22,777 nt of DNA from a virus. The notes under the pieces are model-generated. The model was not told the origin of the DNA. It did not search any database and worked only from the letters and a program-made list of their open reading frames with translations. The DNA lies in the IMG/VR virus record IMGVR_UViG_3300009610_000257, positions 1 through 22,777 of that record. One strand, given 5' to 3'. Position numbers and translations under genes: made by a program. This document shows, piece after piece, positions 15,191 to 22,164 of this stretch (within the stretch, counting starts at the first letter, position 1; each line of letters opens with the position of its first letter).

Positions 15191-16299
15191 TGGCATCGCA
15201 ATGGATTAGGTGGCGCAACGATACTCACATCTATGAGTATTCAATAGACTTTGGTGCCAATTGGGGACCATTGCCTCTGGATGCCTCTATCCTAACTCAG
15301 GGGACAATTAACCCTGCTAGATTACCGAGTGGGTTGGTAGACCCTGCTGGTAATAACGTATTGACTGGTGTCAATGTCCTATCTAATGTTTATCCTAGAC
15401 TTACCTTTAATGAAACTGATGCAGCAGTTTCACTCAGGAATTGGGATATTGGTGCTGACGGCTCTGTTTTCAGACTGAGGGCTTTGGATGATGCGTTTGC
15501 ATTATTAGCCAATCTTGTAGGAGTTACTCGTGCTGGACAGGTTGCTATAGTTCCAACGGCTCCGGGAGTAGCATTAGACATAACTTCTGGACTTAATCCT
15601 AATCTAGCAGTGAGTATACGTAATACTGATGCTGGCTCTAATCGGACAGCTGGCATTTTACTGGGTAATGATACAGGGGTAGGATACGGGCAGTTAGTTA
15701 TAAATTCTTCAGGATATACACCATCTGCTTGGAATCTGGCAGGTGGCTTTACAATCCTAGGAGCAGGAGCAGGTGGTATTAGTCTTGCTGCTTCTCATGC
15801 AAATGGAGAGCTTCGATTCTATTCTGGTGGCTCTGCAAATCCTAGATTGACTCTCCAAGTCTCTGGTAACTCAGTCTTTCTTGGAACAGTTACCGAAAGA
15901 AATCGTTCTGTTGCAATAGGAGACTGGGCTTCCTATACTCCAGTCTGGTCATCTTCTGGAACTCAACCTACGCTTGGCAACGGCCAATTGAGTGGTAGAT
16001 ATACAAGAGTAGGTAAAACAGTCTATTTTGAATTTCTCTTTGTTTACGGCTCTACCTCTAATGCTGGCACTGGAGCTTATTGGTGGAATCTCCCACTTAC
16101 GGCAGCTGGATATGCAACATTCGTTGGTAAGTATTTGAGGAGTGGTGCAACTTATCAAGTTTGTATGGGCGTCTTTAAGGATGCAAATAGTTTCCAGATG
16201 CTTGCTCATGGAGTTGCTTCTCAGTTTGGTGCAACTGTCCCATTTGTTTGGGCAGTTAATGACCAATTTCAGGTGAGCGGATTTTACTCAGAACCTTAA
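15190..16299 (+). CDS. Tail fibre / receptor-binding protein
   Basis: The 369-residue product shares its start with the previous stop (TAATG). The N-terminus (MASQWIRWRNDTHIYEYSIDFGANWGPL) is probably the virion-attachment part. The shaft has LTQGTINPARLPSG and repeated Gly/Asn/Ala-rich strands. The C-terminal 120 residues (from about 245, DWASYTPVWSSSGTQPTLGNG then GRYTRVGKTVYFEF) match a widespread lectin-like fibre tip that I recall from many phage fibres. This region should bind the host surface. No chaperone gene is seen beside it. Confidence 0.8.
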   Translation: MASQWIRWRNDTHIYEYSIDFGANWGPLPLDASILTQGTINPARLPSGLVDPAGNNVLTGVNVLSNVYPRLTFNETDAAVSLRNWDIGADGSVFRLRALDDAFALLANLVGVTRAGQVAIVPTAPGVALDITSGLNPNLAVSIRNTDAGSNRTAGILLGNDTGVGYGQLVINSSGYTPSAWNLAGGFTILGAGAGGISLAASHANGELRFYSGGSANPRLTLQVSGNSVFLGTVTERNRSVAIGDWASYTPVWSSSGTQPTLGNGQLSGRYTRVGKTVYFEFLFVYGSTSNAGTGAYWWNLPLTAAGYATFVGKYLRSGATYQVCMGVFKDANSFQMLAHGVASQFGATVPFVWAVNDQFQVSGFYSEP

Positions 16300-16310
16300 A
16301 AGGAGATATC

Positions 16311-16580
16311 ATGACACTCCGTTCCACTGAATTAAAGCTAAATCAAGGTGTTGGTAGAAGTCTCGTCAAACTTGCCATCCTTGTTATTGCTAGAACCACA
16401 ATCAAGAATAAGAATAACCTACCTGAATCAGAGGTTTTCTTGGCTAAGCGAATTCTTGATAATCCTGATTGGTATCAGGAGAGAATCTATCCTCTTATTG
16501 TAGATGATATCGAAGAAGATACCGATGATTCTACAATCATTCTCAAGGTCAAAGAAGCTCTTTCACTATTCGAGGTCTAG
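16311..16580 (+). CDS. Small hypothetical protein (89 aa)
   Basis: AAGGAG lies 8-13 bases before the ATG, one of the best ribosome sites in the window. The 89-residue protein is helical and amphipathic: a basic N-terminal third (KLNQGVGRSLVKLAILVIARTTIKNKNN) and an acidic C-terminal part (IVDDIEEDTDDS). It has no cysteine and no clear membrane helix; the LVKLAILVIA stretch is too short to be a convincing holin segment. It follows the fibre gene by 11 bases. Function unknown. Confidence 0.75.
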   Translation: MTLRSTELKLNQGVGRSLVKLAILVIARTTIKNKNNLPESEVFLAKRILDNPDWYQERIYPLIVDDIEEDTDDSTIILKVKEALSLFEV

Positions 16581-16581
16581 A

Positions 16582-16749
16582 ATGGAAACTAACGTCGATG
16601 AAATCCTAGTTAGCCTAGCTAAGAAGCAAATCATTATCGAGAAACAAGAGGCTGCTTTACAGTTACTTGTTGCTCAATATAATGAGCTAAACGAGAAGTA
16701 TCAGATTCTTGAGAAAGAACTGGGAGAACGTCCCGTAAAGGCGAACTGA
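16582..16749 (+). CDS. Small coiled-coil protein (55 aa)
   Basis: ATG 16582 is chosen because GAGG (16572-16575) lies six bases upstream; an earlier in-frame ATG at 16504 would lie inside the preceding gene. The 55 residues are nearly all predicted helix with heptad spacing of hydrophobics (ILVSLAKKQIIIEKQEAALQLLVAQYNELNEKYQILEK), consistent with a dimeric or trimeric coiled coil. It starts one base after the previous stop codon and ends one base before the next ATG. It could be a fibre trimerisation partner or a Spanin-like helper, but it has no signal peptide. Function unknown. Confidence 0.7.
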   Translation: METNVDEILVSLAKKQIIIEKQEAALQLLVAQYNELNEKYQILEKELGERPVKAN

Positions 16750-16750
16750 A

Positions 16751-17209
16751 ATGGCTGATTGGGCTGACCCTACAATAACGAGCATCTATTCAGACGTAAT
16801 AGATAAGTTCAAAGCTCGTGATATAGATGCTATCACTCTTAACAGTGGGCCAGCATCTGGTCTGCCCATTGGTGCAATTAAGTATGACCGTGTTGGTCAT
16901 AAGTTCCAAGAGTGGAGTGGCTCTGCTTGGGTGGATATAGTCCTAGCAGTAGCTGGTGGTGGAACTGGTGGTTCTATTCCCGGTGGTGGTGGTCTAGGAC
17001 TGGGAACTATGTCACTTCAGAATGCCAATACTGTTGCCATTACTGGCGGCTCTATTGTCAATCTGAATTCGTTCAGTCTTGCTTGTGACATATTGTTTAC
17101 AACTGACGGTTCTCGTAACATTGGCTCTAGTGCTGTCAGACCTAATAACATCTACATCAGGAACGGTCTAGTGATTCCAGTTGGCACCGATAAGTGGGTA
17201 ACGGCCTAG
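16751..17209 (+). CDS. Fibre-like tail protein (152 aa)
   Basis: The 152-residue protein has an N-terminal segment (MADWADPTITSIYSDVIDKFKARD) followed by GAIKYDRVGHKFQEWSGSAWVDI, an attachment-domain pattern in phage fibres, a glycine-rich linker (AGGGTGGSIPGGGGLGLGTMS) and a beta C-terminus. The end, LFTTDGSRNIGSSAVRPNNIYI, is the strand pattern seen in trimeric tail fibres. It is short for a stand-alone fibre and may be an accessory fibre or a decorating tip. Its stop codon overlaps the 17-base ribosome leader of the lipoprotein gene. Confidence 0.7.
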   Translation: MADWADPTITSIYSDVIDKFKARDIDAITLNSGPASGLPIGAIKYDRVGHKFQEWSGSAWVDIVLAVAGGGTGGSIPGGGGLGLGTMSLQNANTVAITGGSIVNLNSFSLACDILFTTDGSRNIGSSAVRPNNIYIRNGLVIPVGTDKWVTA

Positions 17210-17222
17210 GGAGAATCTAATG
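17206..17222 (+). promoter_or_regulatory. Ribosome binding leader, copy 2 of a 17-base repeat
   Basis: CTAGGGAGAATCTAATG is identical to 953-969 and contains the TAG stop of the fibre-like gene, a GGGAG site and the ATG of the lipoprotein gene. The match extends across non-coding and coding bases. Confidence 0.6.
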
Positions 17223-17699
17223 AAGAAACTATTGTTCGTGCTTCTACTTTGTCCTTTACTCGCATGTGCGTGTGATGATGACAATGATGCTTGTGAAGAT
17301 ATTGAGAATGCTGCTGTCAGATTGCAGTGCATTGAGAAGCGTGATGGTTTAGTTACACCAACTCCGCTTCCTATTCCAGTTGCAAGAATCTATACTGTAG
17401 AGTATAGAGTGATTGGAACGGCACGGAGAGCTAATATCGTATATGCAAATACGATTCATGGCTCTACAGAACTGACCACTGGACTTCCTTGGTTTGCAGA
17501 TTTCAGAACGAATCGTGACCGAGTTTTTGTTTCTTTATATGCAAAATCAGGTGGTGATGGGGTTGTAAGAGTTCAGATTCTAGTCGATGGCGTTCTTTTC
17601 AGAGAAGCCTCGACTGATGGATTCTTTGGTTCTGAAGTAGAAGTCTCTGGAACTTTTCTTCATCCTGACACAGCTTCAATAGCGAGCCAGAAGAAGTAA
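17220..17699 (+). CDS. Phage lipoprotein with MmpS-like domain
   Basis: Residues 1-18 (MKKLLFVLLLCPLLACAC) are a signal peptide with a lipobox LLAC; cleavage before C16 would leave a lipid-modified cysteine followed by CDDDNDACED. A second pair of cysteines (C25 and C37) could form a disulphide. After a proline linker (TPTPLPIPV), residues about 55-150 have the strand pattern EYRVIGTARRANIVYAN...LPWFADF...VRVQILVDGVLFREAS, which I recognise as like the MmpS C-terminal beta domain. Expression from the phage would place it on the host envelope; superinfection exclusion or receptor blocking is possible. It has a strong GGGAG site and couples to the HxD gene by TAATG. Confidence 0.75.
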   Translation: MKKLLFVLLLCPLLACACDDDNDACEDIENAAVRLQCIEKRDGLVTPTPLPIPVARIYTVEYRVIGTARRANIVYANTIHGSTELTTGLPWFADFRTNRDRVFVSLYAKSGGDGVVRVQILVDGVLFREASTDGFFGSEVEVSGTFLHPDTASIASQKK

Positions 17700-18574
17700 T
17701 GGCTAAAGCAGCAGGAAGCATCTGGATTGAGGGCACAGAGTTACATTTTGTGTCCTCATCTTCAGAAGAATACTACTATATTGGTGACTTAGTAGCCAAT
17801 AGACCTACTGCTGTTCCCGGCTCAATTTGGGTTGATGATGAACAAGTGCATTATATAGATGCACTGAAGAATGAGCGGAAAGTTGTTAATGAGATTGTAG
17901 CTGGTGTATCAGCATTATCAGGTTCTCTCTGGTCAGAACTATCAAGACTTCATTGGGTAAATGAGTTTGCTGACAGAGAGTGGAAAGGTCATTCAGACAT
18001 CATTCATAATGATGCCCATAATGATGCTGCACATCAAGATGCTGCACATACAGATGTAGTTCATAGTGATAGTCATAGTGATAGTCATAGTGATGCACTG
18101 CATCAGGATGTGCCTCATACTGATTCTCATACTGACACTCACAGCGACTCTCATAGTGATGTAGACCATAAAGATAGTCACACTGATACTCATGGGGACG
18201 CTCATAGTGATACTCATACTGACGTAGCACACGTGGATTATGCTGGTGGACATGGGGACCATCAGGACGTAGGGCATGGTGATGGTGGTTCTCCACATGG
18301 GGACCATACTGACCAAGCTCACTCTGATACTCATACAGATACTCATTCTGATGTAGCACATCAGGATGTTGCTTTTAAGGATTCACATTCAGATTCTCAT
18401 TCTGATGTGGCCCATAAAGATACTCCAGCTGTGAACACTGGACATGGAGATTCTCATACTGATGTTCCTCATCAAGATATTCTGCATCAAGATGTAGAAC
18501 ATTCAGATGTGCCATTTGTTGATATTCATACAGATGTGCCACATAACGACCAACCCGTATACGTGGGGCCATAA
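17699..18574 (+). CDS. His-x-Asp repeat protein with GSIW-repeat N-terminus
   Basis: This 291-residue protein has two regions. Residues 5-96 hold three degenerate repeats of about 35 residues, each starting GSIW or GSLW (GSIW at 6-9 and 41-44, GSLW at 75-78) with a downstream LH/VH plus aromatic (H16, H51, H85). Residues 98-284 hold 38 HxD motifs plus two FxD variants (F226, F273), spaced mostly four or five residues apart. The x position is usually S, T, Q, G, N or K. Such density of His and Asp suggests metal binding or a modification substrate. It shares TAATG with the lipoprotein before it and with the radical SAM gene after it. No signal peptide is present. The GSIW region may anchor it to the virion. 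Confidence 0.9.
   Translation: MAKAAGSIWIEGTELHFVSSSSEEYYYIGDLVANRPTAVPGSIWVDDEQVHYIDALKNERKVVNEIVAGVSALSGSLWSELSRLHWVNEFADREWKGHSDIIHNDAHNDAAHQDAAHTDVVHSDSHSDSHSDALHQDVPHTDSHTDTHSDSHSDVDHKDSHTDTHGDAHSDTHTDVAHVDYAGGHGDHQDVGHGDGGSPHGDHTDQAHSDTHTDTHSDVAHQDVAFKDSHSDSHSDVAHKDTPAVNTGHGDSHTDVPHQDILHQDVEHSDVPFVDIHTDVPHNDQPVYVGP
17990..18550 (+). repeat. Coding tandem repeat: HxD tetra/pentapeptides
   Basis: The DNA encodes back-to-back HxDx and HxDxx units, mostly CAT/CAC-NNN-GAT/GAC. Most copies differ at synonymous positions, so the peptide rather than the DNA is conserved. A local exception is 18061-18090, where a 12-base CATAGTGATAGT unit is tandemly repeated, pointing to recent slippage. Both minus-strand open frames across this stretch are shadows of the repeat. 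Confidence 0.9.
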
Positions 18575-19686
18575 TGTCTGTTGAAGTAATGCCTTCTGGG
18601 GTTAAGTGCAATCTCAATTGTAGCTACTGCTATCAGGCACCATTGAGAGATGCAGGAAACTTTACTTCAGAGGAAACATCTATCGATAAGATGATTCAGG
18701 CTCTTGAGAAGTCTGGACAGTATTTTACAGTCTTCGGTGGTGAGGCATTGTTGACTCCCATAGCAGACTTAGAAAAGCTATTCCAGTATGGCTTCAATAA
18801 GCATGGACAGAATGGCATACAGACTAATGGTTCTCTAATTACTGATGCTCACATTGAACTGTTCAATCGATACAATGTCCATGTCGGATTCTCTATGGAC
18901 GGCCCCAATGAACTCAATGATTTGAGGTGGGCTGGGTCTTTGGAGAAGACACGACTGACAACAGAAAAGAGTCATAAGGCTCTATACAAGGTTATTAATC
19001 AGCACATGCCGTGCTCTTTAATAGTCACGCTGCATAAGAAGAATGCAACAGGCGACAACCTAGTCAAGCTGAAGAACTGGTTTAATATGCTTGCTGGGAT
19101 GGGACTCAAATACGTGAGACTCCACCTGTTGGAAGTTGACCATCCTTTCGTGCAGAGTCTAGCTCTGACAGAGGATGAGGCATTCAACGCTATTGTCCTT
19201 CTAGAACAAGTTTCTAGTAAGCTAGAAATCGATACCTATTCAGACATTCCTAGAATGATGAAAGGTGAAGCATTCAGCCCTACTTGTATCTGGAACAATT
19301 GCAACCCGTTCAATACGAGTGCTGTATATGGAATTAATTCCGATGGTTCACTATCTAATTGTGGCAGAACTAATAAAGATGGAGTCAATTTCCTTAAGTC
19401 TGACTCCGAAGGGGATGAGCGTTATCACGCGCTACTCAATACACCTGAGGAATATGGGGGGTGTAAAGGATGTGAGTTTTTCCCAATTTGTGGAGGTGAA
19501 TGTCCCGGACAATCTCATGATTGGAGAGTGAGAACTTCGCACTGTTCATTGCTGAAAAGGATTTTCAGATTCTATAAGGATAGAGTCGGCTATAATCCAA
19601 TTCTGCATGATGGTCCTAGGACAAATGTAGAACATGGCGACCACTATGATTATGGTTCTACTATGGTAGTTGAGGTTAGGCAATGA
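18574..19686 (+). CDS. Radical SAM/SPASM enzyme, probable peptide maturase
   Basis: The 370-residue protein has the radical SAM cluster motif C12-x3-C16-x2-C19, a GGE at 55-57, QTNG at 83-86 and SMDG at 107-110, as expected for the partial TIM barrel that binds SAM. The C-terminus has the complete SPASM pattern: C243-x14-G258-x4-C263, then C297-x2-C300-x5-C306-x3-C310 and C324, giving ligands for two auxiliary FeS clusters; C238 is extra. SPASM enzymes modify peptides or protein side chains (anSME, AlbA and mycofactocin-type maturases). Residues 354-359 are HGDHYD, resembling the HGDHQD and HGDHTD of the neighbouring repeat protein. Overlaps of 1 and 4 bases tie it to both neighbours. Substrate is inferred, not shown. 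Confidence 0.93.
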   Translation: MSVEVMPSGVKCNLNCSYCYQAPLRDAGNFTSEETSIDKMIQALEKSGQYFTVFGGEALLTPIADLEKLFQYGFNKHGQNGIQTNGSLITDAHIELFNRYNVHVGFSMDGPNELNDLRWAGSLEKTRLTTEKSHKALYKVINQHMPCSLIVTLHKKNATGDNLVKLKNWFNMLAGMGLKYVRLHLLEVDHPFVQSLALTEDEAFNAIVLLEQVSSKLEIDTYSDIPRMMKGEAFSPTCIWNNCNPFNTSAVYGINSDGSLSNCGRTNKDGVNFLKSDSEGDERYHALLNTPEEYGGCKGCEFFPICGGECPGQSHDWRVRTSHCSLLKRIFRFYKDRVGYNPILHDGPRTNVEHGDHYDYGSTMVVEVRQ

Positions 19687-20972
19687 ACAGGCTAGATTTT
19701 ACTGATAACATTCCAGATACTACGCGAGTAGTCTGGGTATCTCAGAAGGCCAAAGATAGATGGTCGCCTGTCATTACCTCTATCAATGCTATCTGGAGTC
19801 AATTGGAGCTTGAGACAGTCTTCAGAAATGAGAGAGAAGCTACAATCCAGACTGTGGCTCCTGATAAGATTGTCAACTTCTGTAAGAGAGTAATGAGCTA
19901 CGGCTGTTTCATTACTGAGTTGGGGAAATCAGCGGATACTGGCTTTTATTCTTCTAGACATCAACCAGCAATTGAAGGTCAGCCCTATACTTACAGGGTA
20001 GCGGTGCATAGAAGCAATGTCTATTTTGAAGACAGTGTTCTTAGTGCCGTTACTAGGCTTGGTTATCCTGGGTGTTGCGCTAAGTTCTTTGATAACACTT
20101 GGAATAAGGAGCATTACTTCGATACAACGTGGCCTCAGCACTTGAACTCTCATTTATACAGGCCACATGCAAACTTGCTATTAAAGTCAATCGGACTCAG
20201 GCCGTGCTTTCATCTGCCTTGTTCTTTTGATTGTGAACATACTGAGAAAGTCTCATCTATGATTGCAAGAGTAGCCGAGCAATTGGGCTATGAGAAAATC
20301 ATGGAAGGTCTTTATCAGTTATTGGACATGCCTATGGAATGGTCAGCACTCCACGGGTATGCGGAGATTAAGACTCCAATCTTCAAGGTCATCACAAAGA
20401 CCGATGCCACTGGAGAGGAATACAAGTTTCAATTTCCGGGTAGTTTCTATCCTGATGAATCGGCTAGAGCCAATAAGTTTCCATATGTAGTTCCTGCAAA
20501 GCAGATGACTCTGTTCAAGTCACAGGATTTTGCAGAATCTACATTGTCTCCGGAGGATAATGGATTTCCAAGTTATCAAGCCGAAACTGAGGCACACAAC
20601 AAAATTCTTTCTAGCCTCTCTGACAATATTGATTCTAATGATAGCGGCGCTCTTGTGGATTTGGGGTGTGGGAATGGTCTTCTTCTGAGTAAGATTGGAA
20701 GATTATTCCCAAACCTCAAACTCTCAGGTGTTGAGGTAGAGATAGCTAAGTCAGACAAGGCTCAGCAATTACTGGGATTTGGTGTCGCTATATCGTGCAA
20801 GAATATGTTCTTGTATGACCTAGTAGATATCAAATACATTCTAATTGCTAACCAGAGAATTCTAGAAAATCCAAAGTTCCTAGAGAAACTGCACGGCACC
20901 GTGTTCATCTATGATTATCTCACTCATGAGGTTGAGGTATGCAGTTTAGATACACTAAAGAGACTGACCTAG
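19683..20972 (+). CDS. Cys-rich domain fused to a class I methyltransferase
   Basis: The 429-residue protein overlaps the radical SAM stop as ATGA. Residues about 115-200 carry YPGCC (128-132) and CFHLPCSFDCEHT (175-187), a cysteine arrangement I recall from DUF483-type proteins; it could bind a metal or FeS cluster. A linker and strand-rich segment (about 215-290) follows. Residues 325-352 (VDLGCGNGLLLSKIGRLFP then LSGVEVE) are motif I and the acidic end of strand two of a SAM-dependent methyltransferase. The fold ends at about 415. The substrate could be the HxD protein, by proximity. The DUF483 link is from memory and is the weaker part of the call. Confidence 0.75.
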   Translation: MNRLDFTDNIPDTTRVVWVSQKAKDRWSPVITSINAIWSQLELETVFRNEREATIQTVAPDKIVNFCKRVMSYGCFITELGKSADTGFYSSRHQPAIEGQPYTYRVAVHRSNVYFEDSVLSAVTRLGYPGCCAKFFDNTWNKEHYFDTTWPQHLNSHLYRPHANLLLKSIGLRPCFHLPCSFDCEHTEKVSSMIARVAEQLGYEKIMEGLYQLLDMPMEWSALHGYAEIKTPIFKVITKTDATGEEYKFQFPGSFYPDESARANKFPYVVPAKQMTLFKSQDFAESTLSPEDNGFPSYQAETEAHNKILSSLSDNIDSNDSGALVDLGCGNGLLLSKIGRLFPNLKLSGVEVEIAKSDKAQQLLGFGVAISCKNMFLYDLVDIKYILIANQRILENPKFLEKLHGTVFIYDYLTHEVEVCSLDTLKRLT

Positions 20973-21325
20973 AGTCTATCGATAGGATTTGGAAAGAACA
21001 CTACAATACATCGTTCGGATTACCTAACCTAGAAAATGTCATCATTCATGGTGTGGTAGAAGACGGGGACAAAGGTAGTGTTACTGGATTTGGCCTCGTC
21101 AAAATCTTCGCTGAAGGCATTCTGATTCTTGACAAGTCTCTATCGGCAAGACAAAAGGTAGACACTCTAAGAGAACTAATGACTGCTCAAAGATTGGGAA
21201 TAGATAGAGCAAACATTAGTCAAGTTCATGCTTTTATTCAAGACCCGACGTTCGAGTATCTCTTGAAAAAGCATTACGGCTACAAAGATACAGTTGGTAA
21301 GTGCATAGTGATGGAGACGAAATGA
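20939..21325 (+). CDS. GNAT-like acyltransferase-fold protein
   Basis: The 128-residue product starts MQFRYTKETDLESIDRIWKEHY, the usual N-terminal strand and helix of GNAT proteins. It continues with VTGFGLVKIFAEGILILDKSLS as central strands, and ends with a FEYLLKKHYGYKDTVG helix-strand pattern close to the canonical GNAT C-terminus. The classical motif A (R/Q-x-x-G-x-G/A) is not clear, so catalysis is uncertain. I recall this variant as common in environmental phages. GAGG seven bases upstream supports ATG 20939, which overlaps the methyltransferase gene by 34 bases; the next gene overlaps as ATGA. Confidence 0.65.
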   Translation: MQFRYTKETDLESIDRIWKEHYNTSFGLPNLENVIIHGVVEDGDKGSVTGFGLVKIFAEGILILDKSLSARQKVDTLRELMTAQRLGIDRANISQVHAFIQDPTFEYLLKKHYGYKDTVGKCIVMETK

Positions 21326-22164
21326 AACCTCAAATGGACCCTTCAATGGGTGGAATGCAGAATCGGCTAAATCCTCAGATGTTGCAGCAACAAATGGCTC
21401 AGGCCAATCAGATGAGGCAGCAACAACAGGGAATGCCAGAAGGTGGAGTTCCCGGAGTTGGCGGCTGGCAACAGGCCATGCAGAATATTGGTGGTCAATT
21501 AGGCGGTGCTAGACCGGGCGCTCCAGCATACGGTGGCTTCACTCCGCCTGACCGTGGAGCTATGCCGCTACCTCCTTCTGCACAGCCCAGAATGCAGCCT
21601 CCTGCCTATGGTGCTGGTGGTAGATTTGGGATGCCTGGTGGTGCTCCTCCAATGGCAGGAGTTGATTCTGCTGCTGGTGGTGCATTCCAGCCTCCTTCTA
21701 TTGGAATGCCTCGTGGTATTCCTGAAGATGGGATGGCACGGCCTGAACTGATGCAGCAGAAGATGCAGCAAACTATGCAGCAAGCCAATTCTGCTAGGGA
21801 TGCCTTCAGAGCTTCCAATCCTATGCCGCCTCCCGGTCCAGACCCCGGTAAGGCTGGCTTGCTTGCAAGAATGAACATGAAACCATTTCGTGGTGGCCCA
21901 AATGAAGGCAAAATAGCTGGACCTGACAGAGCAGAAGCTATTTCTGCACTGGCCCCAGCTATGGGTGGAATGAAGCCTCCCGGTGGAGCGAACTTCTATT
22001 CCAACGCCATCAAGGGAACTACCAAGAATCCTGCTGCCCAGCGTAGTGCAATTGGTAGAAAGCCTACACCACAATTGCAGAACAGAGCTTCACTAGCAGG
22101 GAAGAATCCTAGAGCAGCAGCCGGAGCCAAAGCAGCCTCATTCGCGCAGCGCCGGAGAATGTAA
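21322..22164 (+). CDS. Gln/Pro/Gly/Met-rich low-complexity protein
   Basis: The 280-residue protein is dominated by Q, P, G, M and A. It has QQQMAQANQMRQQQQ early, a proline/glycine middle (RPGAPAYGGFTPPDRGAMPLPP), MQQKMQQTMQQANSARDAF helical repeats near 145-165 and a basic end (AAAGAKAASFAQRRRM). It has no domain, signal or transmembrane helix. Such proteins are often virion-associated or ejected. ATG 21322 is preferred over an in-frame GTG at 21301 because GGAGA (21313-21317) precedes it; the overlap with the GNAT stop is ATGA. It abuts the next gene with no intergenic base. Confidence 0.7.
   Translation: MKPQMDPSMGGMQNRLNPQMLQQQMAQANQMRQQQQGMPEGGVPGVGGWQQAMQNIGGQLGGARPGAPAYGGFTPPDRGAMPLPPSAQPRMQPPAYGAGGRFGMPGGAPPMAGVDSAAGGAFQPPSIGMPRGIPEDGMARPELMQQKMQQTMQQANSARDAFRASNPMPPPGPDPGKAGLLARMNMKPFRGGPNEGKIAGPDRAEAISALAPAMGGMKPPGGANFYSNAIKGTTKNPAAQRSAIGRKPTPQLQNRASLAGKNPRAAAGAKAASFAQRRRM

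Noticed and set aside
16311-16749. Holin/lysis pair
   Set aside because: Neither the 89- nor the 55-residue protein has a convincing membrane helix, and no endolysin gene is adjacent.
17993-18361. Two long minus-strand frames over the HxD repeat (Met/Ser/Ile-rich and His/Tyr/Glu-rich)
   Set aside because: They are readings of the low-complexity repeat in other frames; stops are absent because the repeat codons exclude them.
17990-18550. Possible CRISPR-like or DNA satellite array
   Set aside because: Repeat units are 12-15 bases, in frame, with variable synonymous positions and no constant repeat-spacer pattern, so the selection is on protein.
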